Source: an uncultured Flavobacteriales bacterium | GTDB taxonomy: Bacteria > Bacteroidota > Bacteroidia > Flavobacteriales > UBA1820 | NCBI GenBank assembly: GCA_938023515.1 | Contig: CALJDR010000061.1 | Span: 1 to 14,642, forward strand | Reading direction: 5' to 3' | DNA length: 14,642 bases | In this document: piece after piece, positions 6,119-13,558 of the stretch | Numbering within the stretch: position 1 is the first letter of the stretch | How the letters are laid out: each line of letters starts with the position of its first letter | Notes under the pieces: generated by a model | What the model saw: only the letters and a program-made list of their open reading frames with translations | Databases searched by the model: none | What the model was told of the DNA's origin: nothing | Made by a program: the position numbers and the translations under genes

Positions 6119-8266
6119 TTATTTGCGGGCTTCGAGCAGGATGCTGAGCATCTTCTCGGCGCATTCGGGGATCTTGGTGCCCGGGCCGAACACGGCAGCT
6201 ACTCCCCGGTCGTAGAGGTACTGGTAGTCCTTGGGAGGGATAACTCCCCCGGCGAACACCACGATATCCTCACGGCCGAGCTTTTTGAGCTCTTCGATCA
6301 GCTGCGGGATCAGGGTCTTGTGACCGGCTGCCAGCGACGATGCGCCGACCATATCCACGTCGTTCTCGGTGGCCTGGCGGGCTACTTCTTCCGGCGTCTG
6401 GAACAACGGCCCCATATCCACATCGAATCCCATATCGGCCAGCGAAGTGGCCACCACTTTTGCGCCGCGGTCGTGTCCGTCCTGGCCCATCTTGGCGACC
6501 ATCACACGGGGACGGCGGCCTTCGACCTCTTCGAACTTGTCGGCCATTGCTTTGGCCTGCTGGAATACCTTGTTGCTTTGTGCTTCTTTTGAGTACACTC
6601 CTGAAATGGTTTTAACGATTGCTTTGTGGCGTCCGAATACGACTTCCAGTGCATCGGAGATCTCTCCGAGCGAAGCGCGTACGCGGGCGGCGTCGATAGC
6701 CAGTTCGAGCAGGTTGCCGGAACCGTCCTTAGCCGCAGCGGTAAGGGCGTCGAGGGCCTTTTTCACGGCCTCGCCGTCGCGCTTGGCGCGCATATCGTTC
6801 AGGCGCTCGATCTGAGAAGTACGCACGGCCGTGTTGTCCACTTCGAGTATCTCGATGTTGGACGGTTCGTCCGTGAGGTATTTATTCACACCCACGATCG
6901 TTTCCTTGCCGGAGTCGATACGGGCCTGTTTGCGGGCGGATGCCTCTTCGATACGCATCTTAGGAATACCCGTCTCGATAGCCTTGGCCATACCGCCGAG
7001 CGATTCCACTTCCTGGATCAGGTCCCAGGCCTCGCGGGCGATCTTGTCGGTGAGGTATTCCACATAGTACGAACCTGCCCATGGGTCTACCACGCGGCAT
7101 ACGTTGGTCTCGTCCTGGATGTAGAGCTGCGTATTACGCGCGATACGGGCGGAGAAGTCGGTCGGCAGGGCGATTGCTTCGTCCAGTGCATTGGTATGCA
7201 GCGACTGCGTATGGCCCAAGGCGGCACCCATAGCCTCGATAGCCGTACGGCCCACGTTGTTGAACGGATCCTGTTCCGAGAGCGACCAACCGGAAGTCTG
7301 GCTGTGCGTACGCAGGGCCATCGATTTGGGGTTCTTCGGTTCGAACTGTTTGATGATCTTGGCCCACAGCATACGGGCGGCGCGCATCTTGGCGATCTCC
7401 ATGAAATGGTTCATGCCGATGGCCCAGAAGAACGACAGGCGCGGAGCGAACTGGTCGACCGTCAGGCCGGCCTTGATACCCGTGCGGATATATTCCATAC
7501 CGTCTGCCAGCGTATAGGCCATTTCAATGGCCGAAGTGGCGCCGGCTTCCTGCATGTGATAACCGGAGATAGAGATGGAGTTGAATTTGGGCATATGCTC
7601 CGACGTATAGCGGAAAATGTCGCCGATGATATGCATCGAAGGGGCCGGAGGGTAGATATAGGTGTTGCGCACCATGAACTCCTTCAGGATGTCGTTCTGG
7701 ATCGTACCGGCCAGCAGTTCCTGGTTTACCCCGGACTCTTCGGCGGCTACGATGTAGAATGCCAGGATCGGGAGCACGGCTCCGTTCATGGTCATCGACA
7801 CCGACATTTTATCCAAAGGTATTCCGTCGAACAGCACTTTCATATCCTCTACCGAGCAGATGGACACACCGGCTTTACCTACGTCGCCTACCACGCGGGG
7901 GTGGTCGGCATCATATCCGCGGTGCGTAGCCAGGTCGAAGGCCACGGACAGTCCCTTCTGTCCGGCAGCCAGGTTGCGGCGGTAAAATGCGTTGGATTCG
8001 GCGGCAGTGGAGAATCCTGCATATTGGCGCACTGTCCAGGGGCGCTGTACATACATCGTAGAGTACGGCCCGCGGAGGAACGGCGCGATACCGGCTGCAT
8101 AGTGCAGCTGCTCGTCATCCTTAATATCTTCTTTGGAGAAACACGGCTTTACGGTGATATGTTCGGCCGTTTCCCAGGGCTCCACGGATTCGACATCGCA
8201 TTTGCACGATGCCATCTGTTTTACCTTGAGGTCTTCTGCTTTTATTTTGGAGAAATCTGGTTTCAT
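6119..8266 (-). CDS. mutB: Methylmalonyl-CoA mutase large (catalytic) subunit
   Basis: This 715-residue protein is the adenosylcobalamin-dependent catalytic subunit that interconverts succinyl-CoA and (R)-methylmalonyl-CoA. The N-terminal TIM-barrel domain has RPWTVRQYAGFSTAAESN (75-92) with Tyr82, Arg200 and His237 (in SGYHMQEAGA). A constant offset of 7 places these on Tyr89, Arg207 and His244 of the Propionibacterium enzyme, so the active site looks intact. The C-terminal cobalamin domain starts near 585 and holds the base-off/His-on motif D596-x-H598-x-x-G601, then the 'GASSLAAGHK' and 'FAGGVIPPKDY' segments. The length matches the usual 710-730 residues. The gene follows mutA after 30 bases on the same strand and ends at a strong terminator. 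With the CoA-transferase it supplies the succinate-to-propionate branch, or in reverse, propionate use. Confidence 0.97.
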   Translation of the reverse strand: MKPDFSKIKAEDLKVKQMASCKCDVESVEPWETAEHITVKPCFSKEDIKDDEQLHYAAGIAPFLRGPYSTMYVQRPWTVRQYAGFSTAAESNAFYRRNLAAGQKGLSVAFDLATHRGYDADHPRVVGDVGKAGVSICSVEDMKVLFDGIPLDKMSVSMTMNGAVLPILAFYIVAAEESGVNQELLAGTIQNDILKEFMVRNTYIYPPAPSMHIIGDIFRYTSEHMPKFNSISISGYHMQEAGATSAIEMAYTLADGMEYIRTGIKAGLTVDQFAPRLSFFWAIGMNHFMEIAKMRAARMLWAKIIKQFEPKNPKSMALRTHSQTSGWSLSEQDPFNNVGRTAIEAMGAALGHTQSLHTNALDEAIALPTDFSARIARNTQLYIQDETNVCRVVDPWAGSYYVEYLTDKIAREAWDLIQEVESLGGMAKAIETGIPKMRIEEASARKQARIDSGKETIVGVNKYLTDEPSNIEILEVDNTAVRTSQIERLNDMRAKRDGEAVKKALDALTAAAKDGSGNLLELAIDAARVRASLGEISDALEVVFGRHKAIVKTISGVYSKEAQSNKVFQQAKAMADKFEEVEGRRPRVMVAKMGQDGHDRGAKVVATSLADMGFDVDMGPLFQTPEEVARQATENDVDMVGASSLAAGHKTLIPQLIEELKKLGREDIVVFAGGVIPPKDYQYLYDRGVAAVFGPGTKIPECAEKMLSILLEARK

Positions 8267-8296
8267 CTTGTTTCTTTTTTTGATTCCTGCGTTAGA

Positions 8297-10153
8297 TTAA
8301 TTGATCTTGATGCCCAGCTTTTCCTGGTAGCCTTTCAGGGCTTCCAGCGCATTGACCTTCACATGGATGAAGTCGTCCACACCGGCGGCCTTGAGGTCGT
8401 CCACCACATCGGCGGGATAACCGGCCACCACGAGCATCTTACCGGGAGCCGCAGCCTTGAACGCGCGGGCGAAATCGGCTGCGCTGGCCACATAATCATC
8501 ATCCGACGAACAGATCACCACGATCTCCGCATCGGCTTTGGCGCTCTCCTTACCGGCCGTAACCGCATCGGGATAAACGCCTTCAGGCAGTATTTCAAAT
8601 CCGGCCACCCCGAAGAAATCTCCGGAGAACGTGGCGCGCGCAGTACGCATAGCGGGATTACCGTAACCGGCCAGGAATACTTTCGGACGGCGTCCGGATT
8701 CTTTGGCATACATTTCGGTACGCTGGCGCAGGCATTCGAACGGCTTGGCCGCGTGCTGGGACGGGAGGAGTTCGAGGCCTTCCGGTTTTTCGTGGCATTT
8801 TTTGCCGCCGCAGCACTGCGGATCGTCCAGGATTTCCTTGGTGTTCGGGTAACGGTTCACGCCGACATACGCCTGCTTGCGCTGGGCGATATCTTTGCGT
8901 TTGGCCTCCCGCACTTTGGCAATCTGTTCCTGTATCTTCCCTTCGGCGAACTGGGCAATGAAACCGCCGGCGGCCTCGGTGGTCTTGAACAGTTCCAGCG
9001 CCTTTTCGATCAGGGTATTGGTCAGGTTTTCGATGTAGTAGGAACCACCGGCCGGGTCTACCACTTTGTCGAAATAACTCTCTTCTTTCAGCAGGTGCGA
9101 AATATTCAGCGCGATACGGCTGGAGAAAGAGGTCGGCTGTTCGAACGTGGAATCATACGGTGCGATAGCCAGCGCGTCCACGCCTCCGAGTACGGCGGAC
9201 ATGCCTTCCGTGGTGGAACGCAGCATATTCACGTACGGGTCGTATTTAGCCACAGCCCATACCGAAGATTCGGCACCGATTTTTACGCTCTTGGGGTCGA
9301 GGCCGGTATTGTAAAGGGCCTCGAATTCGATCCAGAGGGCGCGCAGGGCGCGGAACTTGGCGATTTCGAAGAAATAGTCGGTATTCAGGCCCATGATCGG
9401 CATGGCATTCCCGAACACTTCCTTGGCCGTTACGCCTTCGGCTTCGAGCTTATCGATATAATCCGTCAGTTTTGCCAGGGTAAAAGCGAGTTCCTGCGTG
9501 TAGTTGGAACCAGCGTTCACGAACGGGTCCGAGCAAACGGTGAGCGGGTAGAACCCGGGAGCGGCCGATGCGATCTTGATGGCCTTAGCCAGGCATTTAT
9601 AGCAGGGTTCCTTTCCGCTAACGGTCCACGTTCCGATCGGGTCGTTGTACACATAGCCGTTCACTTTCTTCAGGTCTACTCCTTTCTTGTTCAGATAGGC
9701 GAAATACCCTTCGGTCAGTTTCCCGGCGCAGGCAGCTCCTTTGAAGGAAACCGCGCAGTAGATGACCTCGATGCCCTTGAGCAGGGTGTCGAAATCGACC
9801 GTTTCACGGCCGTCGAGATTGAACACGATGCCGTCGGCACCGCGCTCGTCGAGGTTTTCGAGGGCTACTTTGTTTGCCTTGGCCTCGTCATCGACAAGCA
9901 CCTCGGCATAATTCACCCACGAGCGGGCTCCCGTAGCGTTTTCATCGCGGGCGAAAGCTTTGCTCAGGTTGTTGACCAACTCTTTTCCCTCCAGGTCTTC
10001 CAGCGTATAGAACGGCTGGATGTCGAATCCCTCGTAAGTTCTCCATACGAGTCTCTTCTGGAAATCACCGCCTTTGAGGTCTTCGGTCGCTTTGGCGACC
10101 CACTGTTCCTTGGAAACCGGTGGAAACTCACTAAATAATTTTTTACTACTCAT
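8297..10153 (-). CDS. mutA: Methylmalonyl-CoA mutase small subunit
   Basis: This 618-residue protein is the non-catalytic partner that forms the alpha-beta heterodimer with MutB. It keeps the mutase-fold landmarks 'FALTLAKL', 'EIAKFRALRALW' (263-274), 'EQPTSFSSRIALNISHLL' (338-355) and 'DPAGGSYYIENLT' (366-378). The C-terminal flavodoxin-like domain (about 488-618) has lost the cobalamin motif: where MutB has DxHxxG there is GYGNPAMRTAR (496-506), as expected for this subunit. The linker before that domain carries a cysteine-rich stretch, C447, C448, C453 and H454 ('QCCGGKKCHEK'), and there is a CXXC at 184-187 (PCYKC). It is first in the mutA-mutB operon. The 265 bases upstream hold a -7-like element but no B12-riboswitch sequence that I can see. 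Confidence 0.95.
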   Translation of the reverse strand: MSSKKLFSEFPPVSKEQWVAKATEDLKGGDFQKRLVWRTYEGFDIQPFYTLEDLEGKELVNNLSKAFARDENATGARSWVNYAEVLVDDEAKANKVALENLDERGADGIVFNLDGRETVDFDTLLKGIEVIYCAVSFKGAACAGKLTEGYFAYLNKKGVDLKKVNGYVYNDPIGTWTVSGKEPCYKCLAKAIKIASAAPGFYPLTVCSDPFVNAGSNYTQELAFTLAKLTDYIDKLEAEGVTAKEVFGNAMPIMGLNTDYFFEIAKFRALRALWIEFEALYNTGLDPKSVKIGAESSVWAVAKYDPYVNMLRSTTEGMSAVLGGVDALAIAPYDSTFEQPTSFSSRIALNISHLLKEESYFDKVVDPAGGSYYIENLTNTLIEKALELFKTTEAAGGFIAQFAEGKIQEQIAKVREAKRKDIAQRKQAYVGVNRYPNTKEILDDPQCCGGKKCHEKPEGLELLPSQHAAKPFECLRQRTEMYAKESGRRPKVFLAGYGNPAMRTARATFSGDFFGVAGFEILPEGVYPDAVTAGKESAKADAEIVVICSSDDDYVASAADFARAFKAAAPGKMLVVAGYPADVVDDLKAAGVDDFIHVKVNALEALKGYQEKLGIKIN

Positions 10154-10245
10154 CGTTTATTTATTGTGAAGTTTTTAAAAAATTAATTCACTGATTATCA
10201 ACAAATAATAGAAAGGACTGGAAAAAGTCCCAAAAAAATGCACGG

Positions 10246-10253
10246 CAAATTTA
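10246..10253 (-). promoter_or_regulatory. Possible mutA promoter -7 element
   Basis: Read on the - strand this is TAAATTTG, an exact TAnnTTTG match, 93 bases upstream of the mutA ATG. No clear TTTG is found at the -33 position. The implied 5' leader of about 85 bases includes a small hairpin (GGACT 10215-10219 / AGTCC 10226-10230). Nothing resembling a cobalamin riboswitch is visible between 10154 and 10418. Confidence 0.35.
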
Positions 10254-10355
10254 GGCAATAATGGGCAGAGGAAGAAATTTTAACACCTTTATTTTAAGCG
10301 CTTGCAGCCCGAAAGCGCCCGAAAAACTTTACCGGGTAAAAAAAGAAAGAAACCC

Positions 10356-10385
10356 TTTGGATTTTGAAAAAAAGATGTACCTTTG
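10356..10385 (+). promoter_or_regulatory. Promoter of the tRNA-Leu/tRNA-Lys unit
   Basis: TTTG at 10356-10359, an 18-base spacer and TACCTTTG at 10378-10385 form a near-consensus Bacteroidota promoter (TTTG then TAnnTTTG). Transcription would start around 10392, some 27 bases before tRNA-Leu, which is typical of a strong stable-RNA promoter. Confidence 0.7.
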
Positions 10386-10418
10386 CAACGCTAAAACGCA
10401 AATGCGGACAGCTTCACC

Positions 10419-10505
<87 letters not shown>

Positions 10506-10519
10506 CGGCAAAAATAGGA

Positions 10520-10592
10520 GATCTGATAGCTCAGCCGGTAGAGCATTTCACTTTTAATGAAAGGGTCCTGGGTTCGAGTCCCAGTCAGATCA
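10520..10592 (+). tRNA. tRNA-Lys (anticodon UUU)
   Basis: The cloverleaf is complete in 73 bases. The acceptor GATCTGA (10520-10526) pairs with TCAGATC (10585-10591), with discriminator A10592. The anticodon stem TTTCA/TGAAA encloses CTTTTAA with anticodon TTT at 10553-10555, and the T-arm CTGGG/CCCAG has loop TTCGAGT. CCA is not encoded, unlike in the tRNA-Leu 14 bases upstream, so it must be added after transcription. Both tRNAs share the upstream promoter and the terminator that follows. Confidence 0.96.
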
Positions 10593-10597
10593 CAAAA

Positions 10598-10624
10598 AAG
10601 ACACCATTTCTGGTGTCTTTTTTT
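10598..10624. terminator. Bidirectional terminator after tRNA-Lys
   Basis: The stem AAGACACCA (10598-10606) / TGGTGTCTT (10611-10619) with loop TTTC is followed by T10620-T10624 on the + strand. On the - strand it is followed by the complement of the A-run 10594-10599. It ends the tRNA transcript and can also end the convergent DUF4249/MG2 operon, whose last stop lies about 43 bases away. Confidence 0.88.
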
Positions 10625-10666
10625 ATAATATCCTACTTAAAAGAACAAATTACAATCCCATAGGAT

Positions 10667-12340
10667 TTATTTTTCCCTGACCGAGAAAGATGCATGCCCC
10701 TGTATAAGCCGGCCATCCGGTGTTATTCCTTCGATAGAAATTTTAAATTCTCCGCACAGATCGGAAGTAAAAAAGGTGAGCTGGGCGCTCCCTCCCGGCT
10801 GTGGTTTTACCGATGGATTCCAGTACAAAGTATGCCTCATATCCGGCATCCGGCTCTGTTTGGCGGATCCATCCGAGTAATCAGGTGCTTTAAATTTTAT
10901 CGGAAGTTCAGGACAATCATATCTGAACAATTGGTATTCATCGTTCAATTTAAAGAACGGCAAATCCTTTTCATGGGTAATATAAGAAATAATACCTTCA
11001 TAGACTTCATTGCCGAATATATATTTACCATCGTAAATATCCAGTGTTTTTATATTACGAGGATTATATTCCAAGATCTCTTCATGATTAAAGATAGGCA
11101 CACCATCTAAAAGGACCAACGCACTGTATTTACTGAATTGTTGCTGCTCCTGAGAGAATACCAGAATTCTCCGGGTGTCCCCCATCTTCCTGATAGTCGC
11201 CCATTGAACGAATTCCAGCATAGTTTCACCCAAAGTATTGAAACGGGTATATTCGTCCAGATTATAACTTATCGTTGCCGGAAAATTATAATAATCCATG
11301 TCAACTACGTGGGTAACCGTATCAATCTCTATTACCCTTGATAATTGGGCCGCCACATAACGATCCATCAGTTGTTTTTCATTCGGATAAAACTTCAACA
11401 CAGGCAATTTTTCCGGCAGGTCTTCGGAAAACGGGCTTACGATATCCAAACGGTAAGGCACTGTTTCCCCAGCTAGGGATGTGACCGAGGACACGACCTC
11501 TTTCGGCCCATACACTCCCGATGTATAGAAAGAGACTGTTTCTCCCTCCGGATCCGCCTGGCCGTTTATATATTTAATATCGCTCCCGACAAAAGACAAG
11601 TTCGATAAAAGCACAACATCCTTGGCTTTGGGCTCCAGGTGCCCCGTAATGATATGCCCCTCATATTCGGGAATCCATCGGTATGCCTGCAGGCTTTTAG
11701 GAGAGTTTTCTATTTGCTGTTTTAACAGATATCTATCAGTCGGATAACTGGAAACCATAGAATCGCGCCCACTGACCGATACGACCAAGTCCAGCAGATC
11801 TTCCGGCAATCCGGATATTGACAGGCTGACCTTCTCCCGATTACCATACTCATTTTTATCGACCGTTATCCTCACCCCCGGTTCGACGGCATCCTTCTGT
11901 GTTATTTCTGCCGGCCCAACCAATTCTGCCTTCGCCTTATCGGGCCATATCCTGGGGTTTATTATAGTTATCTGCTTTTTAAAAAAAACATCCCGGTCTT
12001 CATTGCGCATATAACGGGTATAGGCGGACAATTCATATATTCCGGAAGGGATATTGTCTGGGATATTAATTTTTCCCACCCCGCTTCCATCGGATAAGGC
12101 AAGTTTTAACTGCATATAGGGGCGCTCTGTATCCGATATTTCAACATATCCAACCTTACTAAGCTGGGATGGCTTGCAATCACCGTCCACAACTCGGAAT
12201 TTCAATCGGACAGATTCTCCGGCTACATAATAATCCTTGTCCAGATGCACATAAACCCTTTCCACAGGATACTCCTGGGCACGTACCGGCGAACTGCAAA
12301 ACAGCAGTCCTACCAGGATCATGTATAATAAATGTTTCAT
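10667..12340 (-). CDS. Secreted MG2-domain protein with TonB-plug-like region
   Basis: From the ATG at 12340 this is a 557-residue protein with a clear Sec signal peptide (1-22: KH, a hydrophobic core, then SSPVRAQ). An upstream in-frame ATG at 12430 would add 30 residues before the signal and run into the preceding gene, so I reject it. Residues about 25-130 resemble the MG2 domain of alpha-2-macroglobulin-like proteins ('VYVHLDKDYYVAGESVRLKFRV', then 'IPDNIPSGIYELSAYTRYMRN'). Residues about 405-455 ('VLLDGVPIF', 'NIKTLDIYDGKYIFG', 'YEGIISYIT') look like the plug of TonB-dependent receptors, but no beta-barrel follows. The C-terminal 50 residues look like an Ig-type strand set. It should act in the periplasm or at the cell surface; the role is unknown. 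The gene begins 7 bases after the DUF4249 stop, so it is the last gene of that operon, and it is visibly richer in AT than the mut genes. Confidence 0.82.
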   Translation of the reverse strand: MKHLLYMILVGLLFCSSPVRAQEYPVERVYVHLDKDYYVAGESVRLKFRVVDGDCKPSQLSKVGYVEISDTERPYMQLKLALSDGSGVGKINIPDNIPSGIYELSAYTRYMRNEDRDVFFKKQITIINPRIWPDKAKAELVGPAEITQKDAVEPGVRITVDKNEYGNREKVSLSISGLPEDLLDLVVSVSGRDSMVSSYPTDRYLLKQQIENSPKSLQAYRWIPEYEGHIITGHLEPKAKDVVLLSNLSFVGSDIKYINGQADPEGETVSFYTSGVYGPKEVVSSVTSLAGETVPYRLDIVSPFSEDLPEKLPVLKFYPNEKQLMDRYVAAQLSRVIEIDTVTHVVDMDYYNFPATISYNLDEYTRFNTLGETMLEFVQWATIRKMGDTRRILVFSQEQQQFSKYSALVLLDGVPIFNHEEILEYNPRNIKTLDIYDGKYIFGNEVYEGIISYITHEKDLPFFKLNDEYQLFRYDCPELPIKFKAPDYSDGSAKQSRMPDMRHTLYWNPSVKPQPGGSAQLTFFTSDLCGEFKISIEGITPDGRLIQGHASFSVREK

Positions 12341-12347
12341 AGCAGTA

Positions 12348-13550
12348 TTATATTTTATCGTTCGGCCAAAAATCCGGTTTATCCTTGGTCCCTCCTCCCA
12401 ATACACAATCCACACAAGACCGATCGGCATAACCGTGTATTTCCATATCTACAATTTTTCCATCGGAAAACCAGTCCCCTACCGGTTCTTTTCCGGTTGA
12501 CAACAGATAATCTTCGGGCGTTTTATAGCCGTATTTCTGCTGTTCAGCCTCAACCGCCCCTTCGGACATCAAAGTACAGCCAGGGTGCCAATGTCTGGTT
12601 ATATCTTCCTCGCTGACGAACACTCTTTTCCGGGTTATATTTTTCACGACCGACACAAATCCTATCGTCCTCTTCGACGGATCAGTCCGGCAGACGACAT
12701 TGCTTTTCACCTCGCTGGGTTGTGGGGTAAAAATACCCCCCATTTCCTCATTTTCCGTCTTTTTGCTTTTATAATATTCATAAGCGCCCCGGCTTATAAC
12801 CTTTTGGGTAATCGTCAGGCAGTACAGCGATCGGAACCTTTCATCCTCGGGATCAAGGCTTAAAAGCGGATGGTTCACCAGATGATTTTCGGTCAGGAGT
12901 TCGGTAGACCCGACAAGTAATTCATTTACTGTACTCTTCTTCCAACAATTATATCTGTAATTGTAGTGCAGCGTATCTATTATCAGCTTCTCCGGAGACA
13001 ACCGGTGTACATACAGCCGCGTATAGTTCCAGGCCGGGAATTCCCAATCCTCCTGGTAATTCCACATATAGTATTGCGGTTCTGAAGACGTATCGTCATG
13101 TGTGGACACCCGAAAACTGATATCCCCGAATTTTTCCGGCTGAACCCACGATACCTCATCTATCTCGGGCGTATGCAAAGGTGTTGACAATTCCGACTCG
13201 TACACATTGCCGCAATACTCTATCCGCAACCCGTATGCGACATCATCTTTGAGTTCCCCGACGGCTATGCGGTATACACCTTTTCCCATAGCAGCTGCGG
13301 CCGGACCCTGATACCCGTCGCTGCCTACCAGGGTTACTGTTGCTACGACATTCTGGCTTTCTCCCGGAGGTTTGGACGAATTGATCGAAAAACTCTTGCT
13401 CAACACGAAATCAACTTCCGTATTTTCGATGATATCGCCAGCTACCACCAGAATGTCGTCCTCTTCGAAAGGCAGCTCGGCTTTGAATTCCGATATACAG
13501 CCGAAGGGCAGCAGGATCAGTATTATCAGGATGTATAGCAATTTTTTCAT
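12348..13550 (-). CDS. DUF4249 family lipoprotein
   Basis: This 400-residue protein has a hydrophobic leader ending at Cys18 (LLPFGC), a relaxed Bacteroidota lipobox, so it is probably a lipoprotein. It matches DUF4249: an N-terminal Ig-like beta domain ('NVVATVTLVGSDGYQG', 'GVYRIAVGELKDDVAYGLRIEY'), a central beta-rich part ('WNYQEDWEFPAWNYTRLYV'), and the C-terminal SCVDCVLGGGTKDKPDFWPND with its CxxC. The function of the family is unknown; members usually sit beside TonB-dependent receptors in Bacteroidota, suggesting a part in outer-membrane binding or uptake. It is flanked by 8 bases to its upstream paralog and 7 bases to the MG2/plug-like gene, a tight operon. No promoter is visible, so transcription probably starts beyond the contig end. 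Confidence 0.88.
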   Translation of the reverse strand: MKKLLYILIILILLPFGCISEFKAELPFEEDDILVVAGDIIENTEVDFVLSKSFSINSSKPPGESQNVVATVTLVGSDGYQGPAAAAMGKGVYRIAVGELKDDVAYGLRIEYCGNVYESELSTPLHTPEIDEVSWVQPEKFGDISFRVSTHDDTSSEPQYYMWNYQEDWEFPAWNYTRLYVHRLSPEKLIIDTLHYNYRYNCWKKSTVNELLVGSTELLTENHLVNHPLLSLDPEDERFRSLYCLTITQKVISRGAYEYYKSKKTENEEMGGIFTPQPSEVKSNVVCRTDPSKRTIGFVSVVKNITRKRVFVSEEDITRHWHPGCTLMSEGAVEAEQQKYGYKTPEDYLLSTGKEPVGDWFSDGKIVDMEIHGYADRSCVDCVLGGGTKDKPDFWPNDKI

Positions 13551-13558
13551 CGAAGTAA

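Noticed and set aside
6626..10138. An open frame of 1,170 codons on the + strand, antisense to all of mutA and most of mutB
   Set aside because: It lies wholly opposite two clear, conserved genes and crosses their intergenic gap. Its product is low in recognisable domains and rich in H, G, R and F, typical of an antisense reading of GC-rich, codon-biased genes. Its length is striking but explained by rarity of the codons that would give stops in that frame.
12341..12430. Upstream ATG at 12430 for the MG2/plug-like gene
   Set aside because: It would place 30 polar residues before a good signal peptide and overlap the preceding gene's 3' end; the ATG at 12340 begins directly at the signal peptide.
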